Part shown: positions 42,171-53,134 of the stretch, in pieces
Layout of the letters: each line of letters begins with the position of its first letter
Position numbering within the stretch: position 1 is the stretch's first letter
Assembly (NCBI RefSeq): GCF_900230195.1
Contig: NZ_OCNE01000005.1
Coordinates: 1 to 64,000 of the forward strand
Source of the DNA: Streptomyces zhaozhouensis
Lineage (GTDB): Bacteria; Actinomycetota; Actinomycetes; Streptomycetales; Streptomycetaceae
DNA: 64,000 nucleotides
Reading direction: 5' to 3'
Made by a program: the position numbers and the translations under genes
The notes under the pieces: model-generated
The model's input: only the letters and a program-made list of their open reading frames with translations
The model's database searches: none
Told to the model about the DNA's origin: nothing

Positions 42171-43399
42171 CGGCCCGTCTCCACCATGACGTCGGGCGCG
42201 AAGTCGAGGGCGAGGGTCCTGGCCAGGCGGAGGTCGTCCTGGTGGTCGATCTCGTGCACGACGCCGGCCGACGGGTCGTTGACATAGGCCCGCGCGGTGT
42301 CGACCTCGATGACGGGGGCGGGTTCCCCCTCGCCCGGCGGCCGCTCCAGCAGGGGGGTGCTCGCGGTGACCCGGCCGTCGGCGAGGTCGTGGGCGCGCAG
42401 TTCGCCGTCCTCGGTGAGGGCCAGCAGCGTCGCGCCGTCGCCGACCGCGTTCACCGCGAGCAGCGGGCCGGTCTCGACGCGGGTCCAGGAGCGCGCCGCG
42501 AGGTCGAGCGCCCAGGCGCCGTCCTCCCCCGCCGTGGCGGCGAGGGTGTCGCTGCCGGGGCGGTGGGTGAACGAGGTGGCGCGCGCGGCCGGTTCCGTGC
42601 CCTCCGGGTAGCCGATCTTCTCGCCGGTGAACGTGTCGTCCTCGGCGGAGACCAGCAGCGCGCCGTCGGCGCAGGCGAAGGCCACACCGCGCCGGGTGGC
42701 GGCGGCGCCGCCGGCCTCGGGGCAGCTCTCGTCGAGGGTGGCGACGGTCGCGCCGTCGGCGTCCCTGACCTCGATCCGCTCGGGGGCCTCGCCGCCGGGC
42801 GCGGCGACGGGGACGAGCAGATGGCCCTCGTGGGGGACGGCCACGCCGGCCGCACCCTCTGTCTCCAGTGCGGTCGGCTCGCCCACGGCGCCCTCGTCCT
42901 CCAGCGGCGCGCGGTCCAGCAGCCGCACGGTGCCGTCGTCCAGGCTCAGCACGGTGCGCGCGGTGTCGGCGTGCACGGCCGCGAGCCCCGGGGCCTCGAC
43001 CGTCCCGACGGCGCGGGGCGCGGTCCTGTAGTGGTGGACGTGGTCCCCGTGGTCGACGGTCCAGCCGCCGCTGTCCACGACACCGACCTGTCCCTCCGGG
43101 CCGGCGAGGTAGGCGAACCGGCCGTCGCCCAGGGCGCGTTCGACGCCGGGCGGCGCTTGCAGCGCGGTGGTCTCCTCGGTGGCGAGGTCGAGGACCGCGC
43201 CCTCGCCGGTCTCCGCGTCGGCCAGGACGAGGCGGGTCTGGGTCTCGGCCGTCTCCTCGGCGCCCTCGACATAGCCGTGCGGGGTCTCCTCGGCCGCGGG
43301 CTCGGGTTCGTTGTCCGTCTCGCCGTTCCCGCAGGCGGCGGTGAGAAGGAGGAGCGCGCCGACGGTGGCGGCCGCTCGCGTGCGGTGGTGTGCCTTCAC
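42167..43399 (-). CDS. AztD-like zinc metallochaperone lipoprotein (copy 2)
   Basis: 410 residues from GTG 43399, overlapping the stop of the permease gene (GTGA). Lipobox LTAACGNG, an acidic linker, then a propeller of the same type as copy 1: RLVLADAETGEGAVLDLATE, GGWTVDHGDHVHHYRTAP, LDESCPEAGGAAATRRGVAFACADGALL (quoted in part). The HGDHVHH cluster is an obvious metal-binding segment not present in copy 1. Both ends overlap neighbouring genes, so it is firmly part of the operon permease, AztD2, AztC. Confidence 0.85.
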   Translation of the reverse strand: MKAHHRTRAAATVGALLLLTAACGNGETDNEPEPAAEETPHGYVEGAEETAETQTRLVLADAETGEGAVLDLATEETTALQAPPGVERALGDGRFAYLAGPEGQVGVVDSGGWTVDHGDHVHHYRTAPRAVGTVEAPGLAAVHADTARTVLSLDDGTVRLLDRAPLEDEGAVGEPTALETEGAAGVAVPHEGHLLVPVAAPGGEAPERIEVRDADGATVATLDESCPEAGGAAATRRGVAFACADGALLVSAEDDTFTGEKIGYPEGTEPAARATSFTHRPGSDTLAATAGEDGAWALDLAARSWTRVETGPLLAVNAVGDGATLLALTEDGELRAHDLADGRVTASTPLLERPPGEGEPAPVIEVDTARAYVNDPSAGVVHEIDHQDDLRLARTLALDFAPDVMVETGR

Positions 43400-44280
43400 T
43401 GCTCGTTCCTTGTTCGCGTGGGCAGGTCCTTGGGGGCGGCCGCCGGCCCGGCGGCGGGGGCGCGCGGCCGGTTGACGACGGCCGAGCAGACGGCGGAGAC
43501 GAGGAACGCGGCGACCGCGACGGCCGCGATCGTCGCGCCGGCGGCCGTGCCGGCGTGCCAGGAGATCAACAGCCCCAGCACCGTCGAGCCGGCCCCGACG
43601 AGCGCCGCGCCCACCATGACCAGCGGAATCCTGGCGGCCCACAGCGAGGCGGCGGCCGGCGGCGCGATCAGCAGGCCGAAGACCAGGAGCGTTCCGACCA
43701 CGTGGAAGGACGAGACGACCGCCAGGGTCATCAGCCCCAGGAGCACGGCGTGCGCCAACCCGGGCCGCAGGCCGAGGGTGTGGGCCTTGCGCGGGTCGAA
43801 GGCCAGCGCGACGAAGGAGCGGTGCCCGACGGCGGCGACCACGGCGGTGATCCCGCACGCGGCCCCCAGCAGCCACAGGTCACCGGTGCGCACGGCCAGC
43901 ACGTCGCCGAAGAGGAAGCCGGTGAGGTCGACCGCGAAGGACTCCGAGTGCGACACGATGATCACGCCGGACGCCAGCATCCCGGCGAAGAGCAGCCCGA
44001 TCCCGGTGTCCCCGGAAAGCCTCGGCAGCCGCCGCAGCGAGGTGACGCCGAGCGCCATCGTCCCCGCGCTCGCCGCGGCGCCGAGCAGCGGGCTCACCCC
44101 GGCCATCGACGCCAACGCCACCCCCGGCAGCATCCCGTGCGCCATGGCGTCGCCGAGGAAGGCCAGCCCGCGCAGCACGACCCAGGTGCCGACCACGGCA
44201 CAGATCGCGGACACGAGAAGCCCACCCCACAGGGCCCGTTGCACGAAGGACACCGTGAAGGGGTCGAAGAACCACTCCAT
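43396..44280 (-). CDS. aztB: Zinc ABC transporter permease, AztB-like
   Basis: 294 residues from ATG 44280 (AGGG ribosome site 8 bases upstream; GTG 44289 is less likely). ABC-3 family membrane protein with about eight helices: RALWGGLLVSAICAVVGTWVVLRG, FLGDAMAHGMLPGVALA, and the signature VVSSFHVVGTLLVFGLLIAPPAAA. It heads the minus-strand zinc operon and is divergent from the ATPase gene, with a Zur box between them. Confidence 0.95.
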   Translation of the reverse strand: MEWFFDPFTVSFVQRALWGGLLVSAICAVVGTWVVLRGLAFLGDAMAHGMLPGVALASMAGVSPLLGAAASAGTMALGVTSLRRLPRLSGDTGIGLLFAGMLASGVIIVSHSESFAVDLTGFLFGDVLAVRTGDLWLLGAACGITAVVAAVGHRSFVALAFDPRKAHTLGLRPGLAHAVLLGLMTLAVVSSFHVVGTLLVFGLLIAPPAAASLWAARIPLVMVGAALVGAGSTVLGLLISWHAGTAAGATIAAVAVAAFLVSAVCSAVVNRPRAPAAGPAAAPKDLPTRTRNEQ

Positions 44281-44296
44281 GCCGAGCACCCTACAA

Positions 44297-44311
44297 TGAA
44301 AACGATTATCA
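44297..44311. promoter_or_regulatory. Zur box controlling the divergent zinc-uptake genes
   Basis: TGAAAACGATTATCA is a 7-1-7 palindrome closely matching the Zur operator consensus of Streptomyces (TGAAAATGATTTTCA). It lies in the 50-bp gap between aztB (start 44280, minus) and aztA (start 44331, plus), so one site would repress both when zinc is plentiful. Confidence 0.9.
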
Positions 44312-44330
44312 GACGCAAGGAGTCCCCAAC

Positions 44331-45080
44331 GTGACCTGCACCTCTTCGACCGACCGCCCCGACGACCTCGCCGTCCACCGGATATCCGCCGGCTACGGCG
44401 ACCGCCTGGCGCTCACGGAGGTCAGCGCCCGGCTGCCGGGCGGCCGGATCACCTCCCTCGTGGGCGCCAACGGGGCCGGCAAGTCCTCGCTGCTGGCCGT
44501 CCTCGCCGGGGTGCTGCGCCCGACCGCGGGCGAGGTCACGGGGCTCGGCCCTCGCCGCCCGGCGCTGGTCGCCCAACGCAGCGCCGTCTCCGACGCGTTG
44601 CCCCTCACCGTGCGCGAGACGGTCGCGATGGGCCGCTGGGCCGACCTCGGGCCGTGGCGCCGGGCCCGCCGCGCGGACCGGGAGCTCGTCGAGGAGTGCA
44701 TGGAGCGGCTGGGCGTCGCGCCTCTGGCCGGGCGGCAGCTGGGCTCCCTCTCGGGCGGCCAGCGGCAGCGCGCGCTGGTGGCGCAGGGGCTCGCCCAGCG
44801 CCCCGAGGTGCTGCTCCTCGACGAGCCGACGGCGGGCCTGGACGCCGAGGCGCGCGAACGGATCGCCGCCGCCCTCGCCGAGGCCGGCGCGGCGGGGACG
44901 ACCGTCGTGCACGCCACCCACGACCTGCACCTGGCGCTCGACGCCGACCACTGCCTGCTGCTGGCCGACGGCCGTCCGCTCGCCGAGGGCCGCCCGGCCG
45001 AGGTGCTGACGCCCGAGGCCCTGCGCCGCGCGTGGGGAACGCCGGAACTCCCCGCCGCCCGCGCCGCCGAACGGGCCTGA
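44331..45080 (+). CDS. aztA: Zinc ABC transporter ATP-binding protein, AztA-like
   Basis: 249 residues from GTG 44331 (AAGGAG ribosome site). ABC ATPase with Walker A GANGAGKSS, signature LSGGQRQRALVAQGLA, Walker B VLLLDEPTAGLD and switch His in ATHDLHLA. It is divergent from the permease gene across the Zur box and supplies energy for zinc import through AztB. Confidence 0.95.
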   Translation: MTCTSSTDRPDDLAVHRISAGYGDRLALTEVSARLPGGRITSLVGANGAGKSSLLAVLAGVLRPTAGEVTGLGPRRPALVAQRSAVSDALPLTVRETVAMGRWADLGPWRRARRADRELVEECMERLGVAPLAGRQLGSLSGGQRQRALVAQGLAQRPEVLLLDEPTAGLDAEARERIAAALAEAGAAGTTVVHATHDLHLALDADHCLLLADGRPLAEGRPAEVLTPEALRRAWGTPELPAARAAERA

Positions 45081-45153
45081 CCGGCCCCGGCACCCGATCG
45101 GCCGGGCGACTCACGCGCCCGATGAACGAACCTTCGCGCCATGTCGGACCTAG

Positions 45154-45170
45154 GCTGACAAAGAGTCAGC
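45154..45170. promoter_or_regulatory. Inverted repeat upstream of the catalase gene
   Basis: GCTGAC (45154-45159) and GTCAGC (45165-45170) flank AAAGA, about 165 bp upstream of the catalase start. Only 6-bp arms, so it may be chance or a redox-regulator site. The rest of the 45081-45335 gap shows nothing clear. Confidence 0.25.
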
Positions 45171-45335
45171 AAACGTACCTCCGCCGGCTTTCCACGCCTT
45201 CCGCCCGCTCCGGCGGCTTCGTTGCCCGCCTCCCTCCCGGGGTACCCGGCGGCGGACGGGGCGCTCCGGCCACCGGCCGGTGCCGTCCGACCCCCTGCGC
45301 CGGCCACGGCCGGCCGACGCGAAGGAACCACGACG

Positions 45336-47606
<2,271 letters not shown>

Positions 47607-47614
47607 CACCCCCT

Positions 47615-47652
47615 CCGGGGCGGGCCCGGGGCGGGCGCCGGGCCCGCCCCGG
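47615..47652 (+). terminator. Terminator of the catalase gene
   Basis: A perfect 15-bp GC stem (47615-47629 with 47638-47652) and 8-base loop begin 8 bases after the stop codon. Confidence 0.85.
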
Positions 47653-47942
47653 GCTCACCGCGAGCGGGGACCTACCCGCCCCGGAGCCACACCCAGCGCT
47701 GTTCCCAACGTCTGTAGGGACACGGTCGCTTCTGTGCGCAGCCTGCCGAAGCGCCCCGTCGCGCCTAGGAACCTTGGGTGCGAGCCCTCAGAGCTGTCCC
47801 GTACTGCCGCGAGGCCAAGGCTCCTGCCGGGGCGGCGCCGACGCTGCCGGCAGAGCGCAGCAAACGTCCGGGGCCTCCGGTGAGGATGCGGCGTGTCGCC
47901 GCCACCGCCACAGGACGTCGGCGGCCCCCGGAACGGCGGGCG

Positions 47943-48306
47943 CGGGCCGCAAGGGCCGGCTGTGGAACCTTCCGCTGGAGGACCGGGCACTGCTGGCCGC
48001 GACTCGTTGGCGCACGCACGTGACCACACGGCAGCTCGCTCCGCCGTTCGGGGTGTCGAAGTCGGCGACGGGCCGCGTCCTCGACCACCTCGGAGCGATG
48101 CTCGCCCTCCAGCCTCGCAAGCGGTTCGCCGAGGACACCGTGTTCCTTGTGGACGGCACGTCGGTCTCGTCGTCCCCTCACCGCCGCGAACGCGGCCAGA
48201 CCGAACTGTTGGACAGGAAAGAGGAGCACGACAGGACCAGAAGCAGGTCCGCGTCCGCGTTGAGCACGTCTTCGCCCGGATGCGCGATCTCGCCCTCGCC
48301 GGATAG
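47943..48306 (+). pseudogene. Decayed IS5-type transposase
   Basis: One frame holds an N-terminal transposase segment (GRLWNLPLEDRALLAATRWR, THVTTRQLAPPFGVSKSATGR and VFLVDGTSV; helix-turn-helix plus first catalytic Asp in VDGT). The similarity then breaks off. A different frame carries the C-terminal-like RVRVEHVFARMRDLALAG ending at 48306. The middle, with the rest of the DDE site, is deleted. No intact ends or target duplications could be seen. The flanking parts of the 47653-48473 stretch hold no recognisable gene. Confidence 0.7.
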
Positions 48307-48473
48307 CCGAGCGGCCCGCACGGTGGCCCCCACGCCCGAGGCGACTGGAAGATCATCTACGGAGCAGCTCTCAGACGAAATCCCGAGCACCGTCGCGGGA
48401 GTTACCCCCCAGCTCGGAAATAAACCCACCATTCGAGCCCAGCGTCACCGTCCGGCCGCACTATGCTACGGCC

Positions 48474-49082
48474 GTGGTGGTTGGAGAAGACGCTCAGCTG
48501 AAGGGCTTCTCGGGGGCCCGGCGCGCAAAACAGTGGCTTGAGGGCACCATGAGGATCAGCGGTGCCTACGCCAACACGGACTCACCCGCGTGCGGGCGAC
48601 GGTTGACCCTGTCGTGGCCGCACGGCGGACAGACTTTCTCTTTTGACCTGGGCGGCACCATGCGTGGCGCGCCCTACCAGCACGACATGTTCTGTGCGGA
48701 GGTCAAGAACTACACGCAACCCGGCGACCAGGGGACCCACTTCGACGAGTTCCTCGCCAAGTGCTACGTCGCTGCGCAGACGAACCATCTGCTCAGTGAT
48801 CACTTCATGTGGATCACATGGTCGCCCTTCCGAGTGAGTTCGTGGTCAACCCTCAACTCACCGGAGCAGGTGGAGAGCGCGGTTCTTCAGAATCGCGTCC
48901 GTGTCCTGGGCACCACAGGTGAGGAAGAAGCCAGAGACCTGCTCGACAACGACCTCGCCAAGTCCGTCGCCGACCGGCTCTGGTTGATCGTGCTCTCGGC
49001 GAAGCAGGAGACCCTCGTGCCGCTCAGAGACTGGGTTTCCATCGTCGCCGCCGAACTCACCCGCAAAGGAGAACCGTGGTGA
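48474..49082 (+). CDS. Unknown protein with PD-(D/E)XK nuclease-like signature (first gene of a two-gene unit)
   Basis: 202 residues from GTG 48474 (a second GTG follows at 48477). Not recognised as a named family. The N-terminal part has the order expected for a PD-(D/E)XK nuclease fold: helix FSGARRAKQWLEG, strands TFSFDLGG, then HDMFCAEVKNYTQ with Asp and a separated Glu-x-Lys, and a following helix FDEFLAKCYVAAQ. The C-terminal half is helical and contains WITWSPF and LIVLSAKQE strands. Codon and base use is less GC-rich than neighbours. It overlaps the next gene (stop at 49082, start at 49076). A nucleic-acid or defence role is inference. Confidence 0.75.
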   Translation: MVVGEDAQLKGFSGARRAKQWLEGTMRISGAYANTDSPACGRRLTLSWPHGGQTFSFDLGGTMRGAPYQHDMFCAEVKNYTQPGDQGTHFDEFLAKCYVAAQTNHLLSDHFMWITWSPFRVSSWSTLNSPEQVESAVLQNRVRVLGTTGEEEARDLLDNDLAKSVADRLWLIVLSAKQETLVPLRDWVSIVAAELTRKGEPW

Positions 49083-50497
49083 GCCAAGTCGAGAGGTCCA
49101 TCGCAGCGGCCATGGACGAACCGGATGACAGAAGGATGTTCGCGCGGGTCAAGAGCATCGTCGCCCACCACCTGCGTGGCATGGACCCCAGCGTGAACGT
49201 CACCACAACGGAGTTCTTCAACCACACGCATGTGCCGGACATGGTGCTGAGGTGGCCCGACCGTCCACAGGCGGCGCACCGCTTCGTCTACCTGCGGACC
49301 ACCTCCAACCAGGAGGAACTCGAGGACGACTCGCGAAAGCTACCGCACGACAAACGACCGGTCCTCCTGGCTCTCCAACAGTTCTCCCCCACACAGCACG
49401 GGGAGAGAACGGCAACAGCGAGGGACGCCACCACACTTCTGCTGGACGCCCCGGCCTTGCAGAGTCTCCAACCGCCGCGTGAACCTCCCGGGATCCCCCA
49501 CCTGGTGTCTCGGTCCGTCCTGGAAGGGGGGCGAGGGGCACTCAACCGTTCCTCGACCGAGAGGTTCCTCCAGACGATGACTCGTGGAGCGAACGGCGCC
49601 CGGGAGGGACAGGACGAACCCACTCGTGCAGCGGTGGAGGCAGTCTCGGAGCAGATGACGGGCGAAGTGGCCGACCGGATGTCTTCATTCCTCGCTGCTC
49701 TCTGGCAGGGCGGCGGCGCCACCCTCGCTACGTTCCCCGTGGCCCAGCGTGTCGTCGGCCAACTCGACGAAACCGCCCTCATGTACCTGCTCCAGTCCGA
49801 GACCATCCGCGATACCGCGTTCTGGAACCGCGTGGTGCGGCTCATCAGCCTCCCCGTGCTGTTGCGGACGTCCGTGGACGCTCCGGAGAACCTCCAGCAA
49901 CTGATGCGAGAGGCAGTCCGCCAGTGGCCGAGCCGCACCTGCATGGTGACCACCCGGGCCACGGACCGCGGATCCAATGCCTGGCGGTGGCGGCTGGAGT
50001 CCGGACAACTGATCCTGGAGACGCCCAGATTTCATCTTCGTACCGCGCAGACGCGCAAGTCTCTTCCCCGGCAGGAAGGGCAGAGCCTCCCGCGACTCTC
50101 CGAGGTCCAGGCGCGGGCCGACCGCTTCGGGCTTCCGCTGACCTCGCTGGGCATGGTCGTGACGGACCGCCGCATCGGATACGCCGGCCCCGGTGACGAC
50201 ATCTCACGTGACAGCCAGCTCATGAACATCGGCCACGCTCTCGAAGGGTCTGAGAGCGTGCTGGAGGCCGTGACGCGGGTACCGGCCGGCGCCCTGCTCG
50301 AATGCTCCTTCCGAGAGGGGGTGGCCAGTGCCCGAGGAGCGCGCACGCAAGTGCAGCTCGACGCGCTCCTCCGCACCACGGCCCGCCTGCTGACGGAACT
50401 CACCGAGGAGGAGTCGGAAATGCTGGACGAACTCCTCGGCCCCGAAGAAGCCCCGTCCCAACAGTTTTGGAGCCAGACCAGCTTCGACGACCTGTGA
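49076..50497 (+). CDS. Unknown protein, partner of the nuclease-like gene
   Basis: 473 residues from GTG 49076 (AGGAGAA ribosome site), overlapping the preceding gene by 7 bases. No family recognised. The N-terminus contains HVPDMVLRW followed about 15 residues later by RFVYLRTTS, which could be a degenerate PD-(D/E)XK core with Glu-x-Lys replaced. The middle (about 190-320) is helical, with LQSETIRDTAFWNRVVRLISLPVLL. The C-terminal part has strands and an acidic tail (LTEEESEMLDELLGPEE). No membrane helix or signal peptide. Codon use is like the partner gene and less GC-rich than the surroundings, suggesting shared transfer. Confidence 0.78.
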   Translation: MVSQVERSIAAAMDEPDDRRMFARVKSIVAHHLRGMDPSVNVTTTEFFNHTHVPDMVLRWPDRPQAAHRFVYLRTTSNQEELEDDSRKLPHDKRPVLLALQQFSPTQHGERTATARDATTLLLDAPALQSLQPPREPPGIPHLVSRSVLEGGRGALNRSSTERFLQTMTRGANGAREGQDEPTRAAVEAVSEQMTGEVADRMSSFLAALWQGGGATLATFPVAQRVVGQLDETALMYLLQSETIRDTAFWNRVVRLISLPVLLRTSVDAPENLQQLMREAVRQWPSRTCMVTTRATDRGSNAWRWRLESGQLILETPRFHLRTAQTRKSLPRQEGQSLPRLSEVQARADRFGLPLTSLGMVVTDRRIGYAGPGDDISRDSQLMNIGHALEGSESVLEAVTRVPAGALLECSFREGVASARGARTQVQLDALLRTTARLLTELTEEESEMLDELLGPEEAPSQQFWSQTSFDDL

Positions 50498-50576
50498 CGA
50501 AACAGTCGTGATCGACCTCTCGCATAGGGAAGTGCGGCACCCGCCCTTTCCCCCGTCGCCCGATGCGACGGCCGCC

Positions 50577-51242
50577 TCACCGCGCGGTGGCGACGAGGGC
50601 GTAGCGCTCGTCGGTGACCGGTCCGCCCCACAGCGCCTCCTCACCCGTGAGGTCGTCCACCCGGCACGCGCGCACCAACGGGCGGACCGCCGCCGCGAGC
50701 GCGGCGGCGGAGACGCCGTGGGGCCAGGGCAGCCCCTCGGCGCCCGCCACATACGGGGTGCCGGGCCGGCCGGACTCGCGCCATCGGCCCTCGACCAGCA
50801 CCAGCGTGCCGCCGGGGCGCAGCCGCGCGACCCACGCGGCGAGGGCCGCCTCGGGGTCGGGGAGCGTCCACACCAGATGCCGGGCGAGCAGCGCGTCGAA
50901 CCGTCCCTCCCGCACGGGCGGCCGGGCCGCGTCCCCGACCAGGAAGTCGGCCCGGTGACCGGCGGCGGCGCACTTGGCGCGCGCCGCCGCCACCATGCGC
51001 GGCGCGAGGTCGATCCCGACGACGCGGTGGCCGGCCCCGGCCAGCAGCAGGCTGAGCGAGCCCGTCCCGCAGCCGACGTCCGCCACCGCGGCCGGAGCGG
51101 CCCGCTCCGGTATCCAGCCGGCGAGCCGACTGGCCCAGGCGTCGCGGGTGCGCGGCGCGCGCAGCCCGTGGTCCGGCTCGTCGTCGAATCCGGCGGCGGC
51201 GCCGTCCCAGTACGCGGCGACGGCGGGGCCCAGTGCGTCCAT
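50577..51242 (-). CDS. Class I SAM-dependent methyltransferase
   Basis: 221 residues from ATG 51242 (a GTG at 51266 is an alternative). The Rossmann-type methyltransferase motif I is VADVGCGTGSLSLLLAG, motif II VVGIDLAPRMVAAARAK, post-I DFLVGDAARPPV, and motif III LRPGGTLVLVEG. The small size and isolated position give no clue to the acceptor. It resembles generic Methyltransf_11 proteins common in Streptomyces. Confidence 0.9.
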   Translation of the reverse strand: MDALGPAVAAYWDGAAAGFDDEPDHGLRAPRTRDAWASRLAGWIPERAAPAAVADVGCGTGSLSLLLAGAGHRVVGIDLAPRMVAAARAKCAAAGHRADFLVGDAARPPVREGRFDALLARHLVWTLPDPEAALAAWVARLRPGGTLVLVEGRWRESGRPGTPYVAGAEGLPWPHGVSAAALAAAVRPLVRACRVDDLTGEEALWGGPVTDERYALVATAR

Positions 51243-51292
51243 GCCGGCGATCCTGCCAGCCCCCACTGACAGCGCCCCGGCCTCGCGGGCGT

Positions 51293-52027
51293 TCAGAGGG
51301 AGAGGACCATCCCCTCGCGCGCGGCCAGGACCTCCCCGCCGTACGCGGCGGCCGCCTCCGCGACGGAGCGGCCGCGCTCGGCGCCGGGCCAGAAGTGGGT
51401 CAGGAGCAGGCGTCCGACCCCGGAGTCGGCCGCCCAGCGGCCGGCCTCGGCCGCGCTGAGCAGGTGCGGGTCGGTGCGCCCGCCCTGGAGGGTCGCCCCC
51501 GCCACCAACAGGTCAGCCCCGGAGGCGAGTTCGCCGAGTGCCGGCGCGGGGCCCGCGTCGCCGGTGTAGGCCAGCGTCAGCCCGGGGGCCGTCAGCCGCA
51601 CGCCGGCGTGCGGCACGTGGTGCGGGAGCGGCCGCCCCTCCAGCCGGAACGGCCCGACCTCGTGACGGCCCGGGAGCGGGTGCGGGGCGAGGACGTCGTC
51701 GAGCGGCTCGGTCGGCTCCAGGGCACCCACCCGCGTGAGCACGCCGGGCGGGCAGTACAGCGGGGTCCGTCCGGCGCGCCGCCCACCGAAGTGCAGCGCT
51801 CGGCACAGCGCGCTCAGGTCCGCGCAGTGGTCGGGGTGTTCGTGGGTGATGACCACCGCGTCCAGGGCGTCGGCCGGACACCGCGCCAGCAACCGGGGCA
51901 GCGTCGCGTAGCCGAGATCCAGGGCCAGCCGGAAGCCGTCGACCTCCAGCAGGAACCCGCTCGCCGCCCGCCCGGCCTCCGGCCAGGCGCCGCAGCTTCC
52001 CAGCACCGTCAGCGCGCGCACCGGCAC
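51293..52027 (-). CDS. MBL-fold metallo-hydrolase (RNase Z/AtsA-like)
   Basis: 244 residues from GTG 52027. Metallo-beta-lactamase motif THEHPDHC with metal-binding His/Asp, an early LDLGYATL strand, His in PLPHHVPHAGVRL, Asp in LAYTGDAGPAP and a late His in LLLTHFWPG complete the binuclear metal site. The pattern fits small Streptomyces MBL hydrolases of the ElaC/AtsA branch. The substrate is unknown. It lies 50 bp upstream of the methyltransferase on the same strand and may be co-transcribed with it. Confidence 0.9.
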   Translation of the reverse strand: MPVRALTVLGSCGAWPEAGRAASGFLLEVDGFRLALDLGYATLPRLLARCPADALDAVVITHEHPDHCADLSALCRALHFGGRRAGRTPLYCPPGVLTRVGALEPTEPLDDVLAPHPLPGRHEVGPFRLEGRPLPHHVPHAGVRLTAPGLTLAYTGDAGPAPALGELASGADLLVAGATLQGGRTDPHLLSAAEAGRWAADSGVGRLLLTHFWPGAERGRSVAEAAAAYGGEVLAAREGMVLSL

Positions 52028-52083
52028 ATGCTCGCACGCTGGCGGACCGCGCGCCCCGGCGGGCGGCCCGCGCGGGGGGCGCG

Positions 52084-52105
52084 CGGAGTCCGCACGGAGT
52101 CCGCA
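52084..52105. repeat. Two tandem 11-bp repeats
   Basis: CGGAGTCCGCA occurs at 52084-52094 and 52095-52105, followed by a partial CGGAA, in the 188-bp gap between the divergent MBL-hydrolase and phosphotransferase genes. It may be part of a promoter; no factor can be named. Confidence 0.6.
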
Positions 52106-52215
52106 CGGAACGGACCGCCGTCAAACCGGGTGCGTGCGCCGTGGCGGGCGGCGAGCATGAGAGGGCGGGCCCAAAGCGCGTCCCGCGGCGAACGGAACGG
52201 GAAGGGCGCCCTCTC

Positions 52216-52986
52216 ATGGGAGACGACCAGGTGTTGCAGGACGATCCCCACCGCGAAGTGGTGCGCGTCGGCGACACCGTCCGCCGTCCCACGTACCCGT
52301 GGACGCCCGCGGTCCACGCGCTCCTCGGACACCTGGAGGCCGTCGGCTTCCCGTACTCGCCCAGGGTGAGGGGGATCGACGCGCGGGGGCGGGAGGTGCT
52401 CACCTATCTGGAGGGCGAGTCCGGCCCTCAGGGCTGGGCCGGGGTGGTCGACGAGACGGGCCTGGTCGCCCTCGCCCGCCTGCTGCGCCGCTACCATGAG
52501 GCCGTCGCGGACTTCCGGCTGCCCGAGGGGCTGAGCTGGTGCACCGGGGAGGACGGGCCGCACGCGGGTGAGGTCGTCTGCCACGGCGACTTCGGCCCCT
52601 GGAACATCGTCTGGCACGGCGCGCGGCCCGTCGGCGTGCTCGACTGGGACCACGCCCGGCCGGCCCCCGCACTGCACGACGTCGCCTACGCGTTGGAGTA
52701 TGTCGCGCCCTTTCGGGACGACGCGGAGTGCACACGCTGGCTGCGCCACCCGGAGCCGCCGGACCGGCGCCGCCGGCTGGAGATGTTCGCCACCGCCTAC
52801 GGGCTGACGTCCGCCGACGGGCTGGTCGACGCGGTCATCGAGGTGCAGCGGGAGACGAGGGCGCGGGTCCTTCGGCTCGCCGAGCGGGGCGACCAGCCGC
52901 AGGCCCGCTGGGTCGCGGAGGGCCATCTGGCCGCCCTCGACGAGCGGATCGCGTGGAGCCGCGCCCACCGCGACCTCTTCGCATGA
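52216..52986 (+). CDS. APH-family phosphotransferase
   Basis: 256 residues from ATG 52216; the open frame extends upstream, but this start has a GGAAGGG ribosome site and precedes the first conserved region. Kinase-like fold with the Brenner motif EVVCHGDFGPWNIVW (catalytic Asp, Asn) and the metal-binding GVLDWDHARPAP, plus LARLLRRYHEAVADF. Family members phosphorylate aminoglycosides, choline or other hydroxyl compounds. The substrate is unknown; resistance is possible but unproven. Confidence 0.9.
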   Translation: MGDDQVLQDDPHREVVRVGDTVRRPTYPWTPAVHALLGHLEAVGFPYSPRVRGIDARGREVLTYLEGESGPQGWAGVVDETGLVALARLLRRYHEAVADFRLPEGLSWCTGEDGPHAGEVVCHGDFGPWNIVWHGARPVGVLDWDHARPAPALHDVAYALEYVAPFRDDAECTRWLRHPEPPDRRRRLEMFATAYGLTSADGLVDAVIEVQRETRARVLRLAERGDQPQARWVAEGHLAALDERIAWSRAHRDLFA

Positions 52987-53000
52987 CCCCCTGCGGGCTC

Positions 53001-53042
53001 CGGCCCGCGCACCGCGCTGACCGGCCCGCGCACCGCGCTGAC
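53001..53042. repeat. Two tandem 21-bp repeats
   Basis: The unit starting CGGCCCGCGCACCGCGCTGA (21 bp) occurs at 53001-53021 and 53022-53042, followed by a partial CGGC, just after the phosphotransferase stop. No function is apparent. Confidence 0.85.
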
Positions 53043-53134
53043 CGGCGCGCGCGGCGGCGCCCCGAGGCGCTCGGCCACGGCGGGCCCCCTCCTGCCGCGC
53101 CGACGGCCCCGCCGCACGCGCGCCGCCGGGCGGG

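Noticed and set aside
47655..48356. 233-aa minus-strand open frame over the transposase remnant
   Set aside because: No start context or domain; the plus strand shows recognisable transposase segments in two frames.
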